Below, one piece after another: positions 24,741 to 33,586 of a stretch of 64,000 bases of DNA. Source of the DNA: UA16 sp002292325 (GTDB taxonomy: Bacteria; Bacteroidota; Bacteroidia; Flavobacteriales_D; Sanyastnellaceae). How positions within the stretch are numbered: the first letter of the stretch is position 1; every line of letters starts with the position of its first letter. The notes under the pieces are model-generated. The model ran no database searches. It was not told the DNA's origin and worked only from the letters and a program-made list of their open reading frames with translations. The stretch is taken from positions 1 to 64,000 of the forward strand of contig CALSRC010000001.1 in NCBI GenBank assembly GCA_943788645.1, in the 5' to 3' direction. Position numbers and translations under genes: made by a program.

Positions 24741-25742
24741 ATGAACATCATCATCCCCATGGCTGGCAGAGGCAGTCGCCTTCGCCCCCATACCTTGACT
24801 GTCCCGAAGCCGCTCGTTCCTGTTGGAGGAAAACCCATTGTGGAGCGTCTTGCTGAGGACATCGTCGCAATGAGCACCGAAAAGGTGAATGAAATCGCCT
24901 TTGTTATCGGTGACTTCGGAAAAGAAACCGAAGAGCAACTTTTGGCAATCGCTGACCGGTTGGGTGCCAAAGGCCACATTTGCTACCAGCACGAACCTTT
25001 GGGAACAGCCCACGCAATTCTGTGTGGCAAGCAATGTTTAGATGGCCCGGTAGTGGTAGCGTTTGCAGACACCTTATTTCGCGCAGACTTCACCATCGAC
25101 CCCCAAGCTGATGGGGTGCTTTTCGTCAAAAAGGTGGACAACCCTCGTGCTTTTGGGGTGGTCGTAACCGACGCAAATGGGACCATTGAAGATTACGTTG
25201 AAAAACCTGCGGAATTCGTAAGCGACTTGGCGATGATTGGTATTTATGCTTTTCGTGACGGGAAGCGTTTGCATTCCGAATTGCAACGATTGATCGATGA
25301 GAACATCATCAAAGGAGGCGAATACCAGCTCCCCGATGCGCTGCGGCACATGACACAAGCCGGACTGCGGTTCGAGCCCGGTGCGGTAACTGAATGGATG
25401 GACTGTGGAAATAAGGCTGCAACCGTGGATACCAACCAACGCATCCTTGCCCTCACAGCGAACGAATTGCACACACCATCGGATGCAGAAATCGAGAACA
25501 GCATTGTCCTGCCTCCTTGTTTCATCGGATCAGGGGTTCAAATTCGCAACTCTGTCGTAGGGCCTCATGTCAGCCTTGGTGAAGGAACCATCGTAGAAGA
25601 TTCCCGCATCCAAAACACGTTGATTCAACATGGTTCTGTCATCCAAAACAAAGTCCTTGCTGACTCCATGATTGGCGCGCACGCGCACGTCAATGGCCAA
25701 CCCGCTGACATCAGCTTGGGCGATTACAACGAAATCCAATAA
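24741..25742 (+). CDS. sugar-phosphate nucleotidyltransferase
   Basis: Activates a sugar phosphate with a nucleoside triphosphate. The N-terminal Rossmann-like domain (about 1-240) has the signature AGRGSRLRPHTLTVPKPL and the metal-binding Asp in VVAFADTLF. A short left-handed beta helix follows (VLPPCFIGSGVQI, SVVGPHVSLGEGTI). It resembles RmlA/GlmU-N and archaeal-type UTP- or dTTP-dependent enzymes; the exact sugar cannot be read. It probably feeds cell-envelope polysaccharide synthesis. Confidence 0.87.
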   Translation: MNIIIPMAGRGSRLRPHTLTVPKPLVPVGGKPIVERLAEDIVAMSTEKVNEIAFVIGDFGKETEEQLLAIADRLGAKGHICYQHEPLGTAHAILCGKQCLDGPVVVAFADTLFRADFTIDPQADGVLFVKKVDNPRAFGVVVTDANGTIEDYVEKPAEFVSDLAMIGIYAFRDGKRLHSELQRLIDENIIKGGEYQLPDALRHMTQAGLRFEPGAVTEWMDCGNKAATVDTNQRILALTANELHTPSDAEIENSIVLPPCFIGSGVQIRNSVVGPHVSLGEGTIVEDSRIQNTLIQHGSVIQNKVLADSMIGAHAHVNGQPADISLGDYNEIQ

Positions 25743-25745
25743 TCC

Positions 25746-27464
25746 TTGCGCGTGCCCCTCTCCTTATCACACCTTTATTTGGTTGCTGGAATCGTGTTCG
25801 CCGCACTACTTGGCGGGTGCCAAAGCGCAAAGGATTTGGCATCACTCCCCGTCTATGAAGAGGGATTTCAACGCACCTACTTCGAAGCCCAAAACCACCT
25901 GGCCAAAGGCGATTTGGACTTGGCACATTCGTCCTTCATGGCATGCCTGGACATGCAACCTGACGAGGTGGCTTTGCGGTTTGATTTAGCGAAAATCGAT
26001 ATGAAACGTCGGCAATACGAGTCGGCTAAAGCCCAATTGGATCTGGTGCTCGAGACGGACGCAATGAACCGATGGGCCTACGAATACAGAGCTGACGCGG
26101 CCATTGCCCTTGGTGATTTTGAAACGGCACGTCAAGATTTGAGTTGGATTCTTGAGCGGCGTGCTGGCGACATCGATTGGGCCTTTGAGTGGACTCTTCG
26201 TATCGCGGAAGCTGGGGACATAGAAGGGGCCATTGAGCTCTGCAATCAGTACGAAGAGCTCACTCCTGGAGATCCGGACATCACCTTGCAACGGCTTTAT
26301 TTTTTGGAGCTTTTGGAGGACTATGAGGCCATTTACCGGGGCTTGGAGCAAGCCGTCATCGACTTTCCCGACATCCCCGATTTCAAGGTTCAATGGGCGC
26401 AGATGCTCCGAGCCACAGGACAAGAGGATGAGGCCTTGATCACCCTCATGGAAGTCATCGCGGACGACCCTTCAAACGGCCTTGCTCACCTCGATTTGGC
26501 CCATTTATTGACCGCACAAAACGAGCCTAATCAGGCGCAAGATGCCCTGTTGGTCGCATTCGCATCCGAGGATGTCTTCGAAGAGGAAAAACTCAAGATT
26601 CTCGTGCAATACCTTCAAATTGCACAAATCGACCCCTCGTTCAATTCCATCCTTGAGCGCTTGCTTCAAGCTGCATTGGGACAACATTCAAAATCATCTG
26701 CATTGCATATGCTCGCTGCTGACTTTGAACAGGCGCGCAATGAACCAGCAGCCGCTAAATCCCATGCGCTCATTGCGGTCGAATCGACACCGGGCGATCC
26801 GCTGTGTTGGACCAACCTCATCGCACTCGATGCAGAACTTGGTGACATAGAAGACATGGAAGCGCATGCACTGCTGGGGATGGATTTATTTCCATTGGAT
26901 GCCAACTTCGCCTACTATGCCGCGATTGCAGCACGCGATCTAAATGCAAATGACCGGGTTGCAGAGGCACTGGAACGTGGACTCGGTGTCGTCCTCGACC
27001 AACCGGAACTGGAGGCACTTATGGCCGGTCTTTTGGGGGACGCCCTGCATGCTTTGGACCAATCGGAATTGGCCTATGAAGCCTATGAACGCAGCTTGGC
27101 CGTCTCACCACAAAACCCCCTCGTTCTCAATAATTACGCGTATTATTTGGCCGAAGCTGGCAAACGTTTGGAACGAGCCTTGGAATGCAGCGAACTGTTG
27201 ATGGAATTGGTTCCATCGGATGCAAATTTTATGGATACCCACGCTTGGGTCCTCTATAAAAACGGACGTTATTCTGAAGCGTTGGACTTCATCACCCAGG
27301 CGTTGTTCCAATCGCCCGATCAAGGACCTGCCTTCTGGGAACACGATGGCGACATCCGGCAGGCAATGGGCGATAAAGAAGGAGCGCTTTCTTCTTGGAA
27401 AATGGCATTAGAGGCGGGAGGAAACACCGCTGCATTGCAACAAAAAATAGCGAACATCCAATGA
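25746..27464 (+). CDS. TPR-repeat lipoprotein
   Basis: The 572-residue protein starts with a lipoprotein signal (lipobox ALLGGC); the start is TTG at 25746 or GTG at 25752. The rest is about ten to fourteen tetratricopeptide-like helical pairs (AKGDLDLAHSSFMACLDMQP, PQNPLVLNNYAYYLAEAGKR). TPR arrays mediate protein contacts. Its place directly ahead of a DUF4292 lipoprotein and an EnvC-like factor suggests a shared envelope-assembly role. This is contextual inference. Confidence 0.85.
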   Translation: MRVPLSLSHLYLVAGIVFAALLGGCQSAKDLASLPVYEEGFQRTYFEAQNHLAKGDLDLAHSSFMACLDMQPDEVALRFDLAKIDMKRRQYESAKAQLDLVLETDAMNRWAYEYRADAAIALGDFETARQDLSWILERRAGDIDWAFEWTLRIAEAGDIEGAIELCNQYEELTPGDPDITLQRLYFLELLEDYEAIYRGLEQAVIDFPDIPDFKVQWAQMLRATGQEDEALITLMEVIADDPSNGLAHLDLAHLLTAQNEPNQAQDALLVAFASEDVFEEEKLKILVQYLQIAQIDPSFNSILERLLQAALGQHSKSSALHMLAADFEQARNEPAAAKSHALIAVESTPGDPLCWTNLIALDAELGDIEDMEAHALLGMDLFPLDANFAYYAAIAARDLNANDRVAEALERGLGVVLDQPELEALMAGLLGDALHALDQSELAYEAYERSLAVSPQNPLVLNNYAYYLAEAGKRLERALECSELLMELVPSDANFMDTHAWVLYKNGRYSEALDFITQALFQSPDQGPAFWEHDGDIRQAMGDKEGALSSWKMALEAGGNTAALQQKIANIQ

Positions 27465-28372
27465 GCATTCGGCACCTCGTCATATACGGACTGCTCATCA
27501 CGGCTGGAGGGATTTCTGGATGCTCGAATAGTGCCCGGATTGCTCGGGGAAAGCCGCTCAAAAACCTGCCTCCCAATCAAATCATTCTTGGTTTCGAGGC
27601 CAACGCTCCCAAATGGGAATGGTTGGGCATGAAATTAGACGTGGAAGTAAGTGGCGCCGGCCAAAATGGATCATTCAAAGCATCCGTTCGAATGGCGCAG
27701 GACAGCGCCATCTGGATGAGCATTTCCCCTGCCTTGGGCGTAGAAGTAGCCCGCATTCTGCTTGCACCGGATACCGTGATGTTCATCAGCAAAATCCCTG
27801 GGAACAAATTTTTCTACACCGGCAATTATGAGGCGCTCAGTGAATGGGCCGATACCCCGCTGAGCTTTCATGATGTGCAGAGCATTCTCACAGGTCAGCC
27901 AATGGGGCTCAACACAGGAGTGGATAAGTTCATTTCCCGTGTCGATGGCCATGAGTACGCTCTCATTGGAAAGTACAAGCGGCGCGTGAAGCGGATGGTT
28001 GGAGTGAATGACAATGCGCTTGAGCCTGAAGATTCCCTGAACATTCAACTTCCCATGCGCCGTTATGAGCGACTGAAAAATCGAACGGAAGATGAAGATT
28101 TATTGATCAAACGTCATTGGTTTGATGGCCTTACGTTCGACCCCATTCGCGATCAATTTGATGACCTGTACTACCAAAGGTCTTTGACTCTCGAACGCAG
28201 CAACTTTGTGGCGACTGAAGCGGGCAGGTTTCCCGAAGCATGCCATATTCTCATTCGTACGGTCAATGAAGAACTTGAAATGAATTGGGAAGTCATGCGC
28301 AAGCGATTTGGACGCGCCTACGACTTTCCATTTGGAATCCCTGAGGGCTATGAAGAGCGCAAAGGGCTATAA
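27461..28372 (+). CDS. DUF4292 family outer-membrane lipoprotein
   Basis: The ATG at 27461 overlaps the TPR gene stop (ATGA) and opens a lipoprotein signal (lipobox GGISGC). The body matches the DUF4292 pattern of Bacteroidota, a LolB/LolA-like half-barrel that could bind lipid (MSISPALGVEVARILLAPD, then FISKIPGNKFFY). A lipoprotein-sorting role has been suggested for such folds; here it is inference. It overlaps the EnvC-like gene by 23 bp. Confidence 0.85.
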   Translation: MSIRHLVIYGLLITAGGISGCSNSARIARGKPLKNLPPNQIILGFEANAPKWEWLGMKLDVEVSGAGQNGSFKASVRMAQDSAIWMSISPALGVEVARILLAPDTVMFISKIPGNKFFYTGNYEALSEWADTPLSFHDVQSILTGQPMGLNTGVDKFISRVDGHEYALIGKYKRRVKRMVGVNDNALEPEDSLNIQLPMRRYERLKNRTEDEDLLIKRHWFDGLTFDPIRDQFDDLYYQRSLTLERSNFVATEAGRFPEACHILIRTVNEELEMNWEVMRKRFGRAYDFPFGIPEGYEERKGL

Positions 28373-29570
28373 GCGCGTGCCCGTTTGGGTGCTGATGTTC
28401 GCATCACTCGTGGTGGGCAATGCATGGGGACAAGACAAAGCTTCCCTGCAGCGAGAGCGCGACGCTATTCAAGCCAAAATTGCCACCACCGAAAAGCTGT
28501 TGAATCAAACCGCTTCGAGCAAACAAGATGCCGTCGTGCAATTGCGGTTGATCAACGAACGCATGAGCCTGCGAGAGCAACTTATCCGGCACCATGAATC
28601 TGAGATTCGATCCTTGCAACGTTCAATGAGCAACACGGATTCTGAAATCCGATCCCTGGAAGGGCACATCGCAGCCCTCAAGGATGAGTACGGTCGGATG
28701 ATCCAGGCTGCCTTCAAACAATCGTTGAGTCAAAATCCCTGGATGTATTTGTTTGCCGCTGAAGATTTCACCCAGGCTGTCATCCGGTTCCAATTGCTCC
28801 AATCGTACAGCACGCTTCGAAAAGAACACGTGAAGCAAATCGAATCGTCGCAATTGGTGCTTGCTGAAAATCGCCTCTCTATGGAGTCAAAGCGTTCTGA
28901 ACGCCAGAAAGTGCTCGTCGATGTCCGACAAGAACGTGACCGTTTGATCGGTGACCAAAAGAAACGAGCAACCCTCGTCACTTCGCTCAAAGGGAAAGAA
29001 TCGAAACTGAAGGCTGAAGTAAAGCGTGCACAAGCCGAAAAAAACCGACTTACTGCAGCCATACGAGAGATCATTGAAGCCGAATTGGCTGCAGAGCGAG
29101 CCAGCTCCGCGGGAGAGTTTGCCCTGACGCCGGAAGGGAAAATTGTCTCTGCTGCCTTTGATAGCAATCGATCCTCCCTCCCTTGGCCTGTCATGCGCGG
29201 AGTCATAACAGGGAAATTCGGTCGACAACCACATCCTTCCCTTCCAGGGATCACCATCGATAACAATGGCATCGACATCTCCACAGAAGCAGGCAGTTCA
29301 GTGCTCGCCGTATTTGGCGGCACGGTCTCGAGTGTTTTTGATATCCCCGGGGCAGGACAGACCATCATCCTTTCACACGGTGCTTTCCGCACGGTATACA
29401 GCAATCTGAACGACGCGACCATCCATAAAGGTGACCAAATAGAGGCGCGTGAAAAACTCGGAATGGTACGCGCCGTTAACGGCCAGTCCATGTTGCATTT
29501 TGAAGTTTGGCGCGTCGAAGCCAAGTCCCAAACTCCGCAAGATCCGTCGCGGTGGCTTGTCCGCAATTGA
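28350..29570 (+). CDS. EnvC-like murein hydrolase activator with degenerate M23 domain
   Basis: The start at 28350 gives a signal peptide (to about residue 25, GNAWGQ). Residues 26-265 form a long coiled coil, and 295-405 are a LytM/M23 domain. The first metal ligand region reads NNGIDI where active M23 enzymes have HxGxD, and the YxHL motif reads YSNL; only LHFEVW is kept. As in E. coli EnvC, it is therefore probably catalytically inactive and activates amidases at the septum. It is the last gene of the TPR-DUF4292-EnvC cluster. Confidence 0.88.
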   Translation: MKSAKGYKRVPVWVLMFASLVVGNAWGQDKASLQRERDAIQAKIATTEKLLNQTASSKQDAVVQLRLINERMSLREQLIRHHESEIRSLQRSMSNTDSEIRSLEGHIAALKDEYGRMIQAAFKQSLSQNPWMYLFAAEDFTQAVIRFQLLQSYSTLRKEHVKQIESSQLVLAENRLSMESKRSERQKVLVDVRQERDRLIGDQKKRATLVTSLKGKESKLKAEVKRAQAEKNRLTAAIREIIEAELAAERASSAGEFALTPEGKIVSAAFDSNRSSLPWPVMRGVITGKFGRQPHPSLPGITIDNNGIDISTEAGSSVLAVFGGTVSSVFDIPGAGQTIILSHGAFRTVYSNLNDATIHKGDQIEAREKLGMVRAVNGQSMLHFEVWRVEAKSQTPQDPSRWLVRN

Positions 29571-29622
29571 ATCCCACTTTTGGGCGATAGGACACCGCCA
29601 AGGAAACCCCGAAATTCGCCTT

Positions 29623-31704
29623 GTGAACATTGCGCTCGTCGGTAACCCCAATTGTGGCAAAACCACCTTATTCAATCGGCTAACCGGTCGACGAGCCAAG
29701 GTGAGCAATATGCCGGGAGTTACCGTTGAACGCTACGAAGCGCCGGCCAAATCACGACCGGAAATTGTACTCGTAGATCTACCCGGCACCTACAGTTTAT
29801 TCGCTCAAGCAGGAGACGAACAAGTGACGCAAAAAGCGTTGCTCGATCCCCGTGAACAACCCGATGTGGTCTGGATTGTGCTCGACAGTGCGCACATCCG
29901 AAGTAGCTTGTTTTTGACCTTGCAAGTACTCGAAATGGGCCATCCCGCTGTTGTGATTATCAACCGCACAGATGGAACTCCTGTTCAATTGACCGAATTG
30001 GAAAATTGGCTGCGTGTCCCTGTGTTCGCATTTAACTTTGAGAAAGATCGAAGCGATTTACTCGAGGGAACATTGCTTGATTCACAGCCAAGTTCCAGCA
30101 CACACATCGATGACAGGATCGTGCCTCACACATGGGAAAAACCCCTGGCTACGCTCGGCAAATCGATGCCCGATGCAAACCCAATTCAACTGGCGTGGCA
30201 CCTTCGTTCAAAAGGCATTCCGACCTGGTTAAATGCTGCGCAACGAGCCGCGCTAGATCGAGCCCGTGATCAATTGGGCTTCAGCCCTGCCGCAATGCAA
30301 CTCGAAGAAGCAGGATGGCGAATGGAACACATTCGAGAGCACAGCCCAACCTTGGTGCCAGATGGCCCGGCATATCCCTGGGAAGAAGCATCTCGCCGCA
30401 CCACAAAAATCGACCGGATCCTTACGCATCCTCTCTGGGGAAATGCGGTGCTCGCGCTCGTATTTTTTGGCATTTTTCAAGCAGTATATTCCTGGTCGGA
30501 AGCCCCTATGGATGCTGTAGATCGTGCCTTTGGGTGGGTCTACAATGCAGCCGATACGGCGCTGCCAAACGGGCATTGGTGGAAAGGGCTACTGCTCGAT
30601 GGCGCATTAAATGGCATAGCGGGCATCGTGGTATTTGTGCCTCAAATCATGATTTTATTTGGCCTAACTAGTGCCCTTGAAGCGACGGGGTACATGGCGC
30701 GAGTGGGGTTCTTGGGTGACCGTCTACTCCAACGACTTGGATTGAGTGGACGTTCCGTCGTTCCATTGGTGGGGGGCATGGCGTGTGCGGTTCCCGCCAT
30801 CATGGCCGCACGTTCCATTCAAGGCAAGCGCGAACGCTTAATCACCATCCTCATCACACCGTTGATGACGTGCGCGGCAAGGCTCCCGGTCTATGCATTT
30901 TTGATCGGATTTGTCGTGCCGAACGAAAGGGTCTTGGGCGGGTTGTTCAACCAACAAGGGCTCTTCTTGTTTGGGTTGTACGTTGCGAGCACACTATCCG
31001 CCTTGGGCTTGGCATGGGCCCTCAACCGAGGATTGCCAAAAAAATCGGATGGCCAATTTACCATGGAGTGGCCAGCCTATCGATGGCCCCGGCCCATGGA
31101 AGTCGGCAGGGAAATGCTCACCAAAGGATGGAGCTTTGTCTCCAATGCGGGTCAGGTCATTTTGATTATTTCTTTGGTGATTTGGGGCTTGGGGAAATTT
31201 GGCCCAACAGGTTCCATGGATGCCGTTGAACAAACCTATGCGCTCACAGGATCACCGGAGGAATTGGCAGAACGGGATGCCGCATTGATGCAGGCATCGT
31301 GGCTGGGACACATTGGTGAATGGATTGAGCCTGCTGTGCGACCGCTCGGTTACGATGGGCGCATGGGCATCGCCATAATCAGTTCATTTGCAGCACGCGA
31401 AGTGTTTGTGGGGACGATGTCTACATTGTTTCCTGTCGGAGAATTGGAGAATTCAGAGGATGGCCGGATCCGGCAATTGCAACGTCGCTTGACCACCGAA
31501 ATTCACCCTGCAACGGGCAAGCCTTTGCTCAACTTGGCATCTGCCACGTCCTTGATCATATTTTACATGTACGCCATGCAATGCATGAGTACGATCGTCA
31601 TCGTTCGAAAGGAACTGGACAGCTGGCCATGGGCAATAAGCCAAGCGATTGGGTTCACCTTATTTGCCTACGGTCTGGCATTGTTGGTCTACCAACTGCT
31701 TTGA
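29623..31704 (+). CDS. feoB: ferrous iron transporter FeoB
   Basis: Inner-membrane Fe(II) importer with an N-terminal G domain (G1 GNPNCGKTTLF, G2 in MPGVTVERYE, G3 DLPG, G4 NRTD) and a C-terminal membrane part with about eight to nine helices and two Gate repeats (VPLVGGMACAVPAIMAAR, the second in AIISSFAAREVFVGTMSTLF). The frame is open to 29449, but that part overlaps envC and has no similarity. GTG at 29623 (MNIALVGNPN) is preferred; TTG at 29557 is an alternative. There is no fused FeoA domain. A separate feoA lies convergent just downstream. Confidence 0.94.
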   Translation: MNIALVGNPNCGKTTLFNRLTGRRAKVSNMPGVTVERYEAPAKSRPEIVLVDLPGTYSLFAQAGDEQVTQKALLDPREQPDVVWIVLDSAHIRSSLFLTLQVLEMGHPAVVIINRTDGTPVQLTELENWLRVPVFAFNFEKDRSDLLEGTLLDSQPSSSTHIDDRIVPHTWEKPLATLGKSMPDANPIQLAWHLRSKGIPTWLNAAQRAALDRARDQLGFSPAAMQLEEAGWRMEHIREHSPTLVPDGPAYPWEEASRRTTKIDRILTHPLWGNAVLALVFFGIFQAVYSWSEAPMDAVDRAFGWVYNAADTALPNGHWWKGLLLDGALNGIAGIVVFVPQIMILFGLTSALEATGYMARVGFLGDRLLQRLGLSGRSVVPLVGGMACAVPAIMAARSIQGKRERLITILITPLMTCAARLPVYAFLIGFVVPNERVLGGLFNQQGLFLFGLYVASTLSALGLAWALNRGLPKKSDGQFTMEWPAYRWPRPMEVGREMLTKGWSFVSNAGQVILIISLVIWGLGKFGPTGSMDAVEQTYALTGSPEELAERDAALMQASWLGHIGEWIEPAVRPLGYDGRMGIAIISSFAAREVFVGTMSTLFPVGELENSEDGRIRQLQRRLTTEIHPATGKPLLNLASATSLIIFYMYAMQCMSTIVIVRKELDSWPWAISQAIGFTLFAYGLALLVYQLL

Positions 31705-31753
31705 AAAATCTGTGAGATCCGAAGCTGCGATTGACAGCCATGATCAGATGTGA

Positions 31754-32017
31754 TCAGGCGCTGACCAGTTCCATGGTCTTCTGGACCGCTACGGGCAACA
31801 TCCACAGCATATCCGCGGCTTTCCTGCGCAACGCAACTTTGCGACCACCCGAGAAAATCGCCATGGGTCCATCTCCTGGAGCTACATGAGCAACGGTTAC
31901 TTCTTCCCCGGGACAACATCCCATCTCCACCAACGCCATCGCCGCCTCCGGGCACTCAATGTGACCGATTACTCCCCGCTCTAGAGGTTTCATTTCGGAA
32001 AGGCGTTTGGCTTTCAT
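31754..32017 (-). CDS. feoA: FeoA-domain protein
   Basis: An SH3-like small protein of about 87 residues (LSEMKPLERGVIGHIECPE, then VEMGCCPGEEVTV and the ending KAADMLWMLPV), matching stand-alone FeoA, a cytosolic partner of FeoB. It faces feoB tail to tail with about 50 bp between them, whereas feoA normally precedes feoB in one operon. ATG 32017 is chosen; an in-frame GTG lies at 32023. A -7 element ends five bases upstream. Confidence 0.88.
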   Translation of the reverse strand: MKAKRLSEMKPLERGVIGHIECPEAAMALVEMGCCPGEEVTVAHVAPGDGPMAIFSGGRKVALRRKAADMLWMLPVAVQKTMELVSA

Positions 32018-32022
32018 GACCA

Positions 32023-32030
32023 CAAAGTTA
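32023..32030 (-). promoter_or_regulatory. candidate -7 element of feoA
   Basis: The minus strand reads TAACTTTG, a full TAnnTTTG match, followed by TGGTC and the ATG. Transcription would start at about the A of the ATG, so the message would be leaderless. No TTG is seen at -33. Confidence 0.45.
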
Positions 32031-32075
32031 CTTGCTCGTATCTTTCGAACACATCACTCAAAAATGGTATTTAGA

Positions 32076-33581
32076 ATGAATTCAAATAACATCCGGATGT
32101 GGATGACAGCGATGACATGCATTTTGACATCCAATCTATGCGCCCAAAACGCTGTGTTTGCGCCCATTGGTGAGCCCCTTGAAATTGCTTCAAATTCTTA
32201 TGGAAACAAGGCGATTCGCATGGTGATGAACGCCGCAAGTGAGCCGGTGATTGCCTTCGGTTCCAGCGGCCATTTGTATGTAGCCCAGTGGGATGCCGAT
32301 GCCGATGCGTTTGCAACACCCGTGGAAATTGACGCCGCCTCCAATGTCTTTATGTCAGACGCAGAAGGCCCAACCATGGCGAGCCAAGGCGATTACTTGG
32401 TGCTGACTTATCAGCTATCGGGCGAGTGGGAAGACGGAGCACGGAGCGTGCACTCCACCGATGGTGGAGCGACATGGAGCGAACCGGTAGCGATGGTTGC
32501 CGGAGGGACGGAAGACCACTTCATGCCGTGCGTGGGAATCGACGGAGATGGCAACCCGTTTGCCGGAGTGAAAGTGGGGAACGACGTCTCCTCCATTTAC
32601 GAGGGCATTTTGCGTTCGAATGATGGTGGGGCGAGTTGGTTGCCGGCCGTTAACGCCAGCGAACTCGCCGACGGCAATGCCATGTGCGAATGCTGTCCCT
32701 CGTTGCCTTTTTATGCTGAAAATCGCTATTACGATTTGGTGCGCAATAACAACGGCAACATTCGGGACTTCTGGCTGATGAGTTCTCCTGATGGCATCAC
32801 ATGGGATGGTGCGGTGGATGTGGATCCGCTCGATTGGATGGTGAGCAGCTGTCCAGCAAGCGGTCCTTCTGTCACCGGTCCGGTCGGTGACTCCAATTAC
32901 CTGGTGGCCTTCATGTCCGCTGGAGGTACCTCAGGCCAATCTCGCGTCCATGTTTCGCAAGTAGACCTGGGTGCAAATGGGGGAACTGGAACGTGGGTGC
33001 TCACTGAACCGGTAACGGTCAATCAGTTCGACAATGCCACCCAAAATTTGCCTCTGCTCGCTCAATGGAACGGCGGCGATGAGCCATTGGTCGCGTTGGC
33101 TTGGGAACAAAATTCTGGCGGCTATGATGTGCAATTAGCGCTGAGCCAAGGCAACGATTTTACCCTGACAGACATGGCTCAAAACCTGACAGAAACTTGG
33201 GGCGGTCAGCACCGCAGGCCACAAATTGGTTTCTCAACGGGAGATGACGGAGAACCTGTTCTTCACATTGCTTGGCAACACAGCAGCAGCGGGACGGTCC
33301 ACTACATGAGGGGCACAGTCGTTGAGCCTTCCATCATCGTATGCCCCGAAGAGCCCGAGCCGCACATCATTTCAGCATCCGACGGGATCCGAATTTATTT
33401 GACCGAAGGGTGGCAGCAGGCCCGGTGGTCCGTCTGGGATCTCAGCGGACGTCTGCATGCAAGCGGGGTCTATGACGGATGTGAATCCATTTGGGTGCCC
33501 TATAACGAGCTGCCCGTGCACGCCATCGTCAGCGTCGAACAAACCAACGGAGCACGCTGGGCCCAGGCCATCAGGCGGTAA
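32076..33581 (+). CDS. secreted BNR/sialidase-fold protein
   Basis: A signal peptide (MTCILTSNLCAQ ending) precedes a beta-propeller-like body with Asp-box repeats (SVHSTDGGATWSEP, ILRSNDGGASWLPA, MSSPDGITW). A CECCP cluster near residue 205 could be a disulfide or metal site. The last about 70 residues (ARWSVWDLSGRLHASG and onwards) are a diverged T9SS type A tail. The fold is that of sialidases and related glycoside-binding propellers, but catalytic residues cannot be assigned, so enzyme activity is not claimed. Starts at 32064 or 32076 are both possible. Confidence 0.72.
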   Translation: MNSNNIRMWMTAMTCILTSNLCAQNAVFAPIGEPLEIASNSYGNKAIRMVMNAASEPVIAFGSSGHLYVAQWDADADAFATPVEIDAASNVFMSDAEGPTMASQGDYLVLTYQLSGEWEDGARSVHSTDGGATWSEPVAMVAGGTEDHFMPCVGIDGDGNPFAGVKVGNDVSSIYEGILRSNDGGASWLPAVNASELADGNAMCECCPSLPFYAENRYYDLVRNNNGNIRDFWLMSSPDGITWDGAVDVDPLDWMVSSCPASGPSVTGPVGDSNYLVAFMSAGGTSGQSRVHVSQVDLGANGGTGTWVLTEPVTVNQFDNATQNLPLLAQWNGGDEPLVALAWEQNSGGYDVQLALSQGNDFTLTDMAQNLTETWGGQHRRPQIGFSTGDDGEPVLHIAWQHSSSGTVHYMRGTVVEPSIIVCPEEPEPHIISASDGIRIYLTEGWQQARWSVWDLSGRLHASGVYDGCESIWVPYNELPVHAIVSVEQTNGARWAQAIRR

Positions 33582-33586
33582 CAGGT

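Noticed and set aside
29449..29622. Upstream start for FeoB
   Set aside because: This part overlaps the EnvC gene in another frame and has no FeoB similarity.
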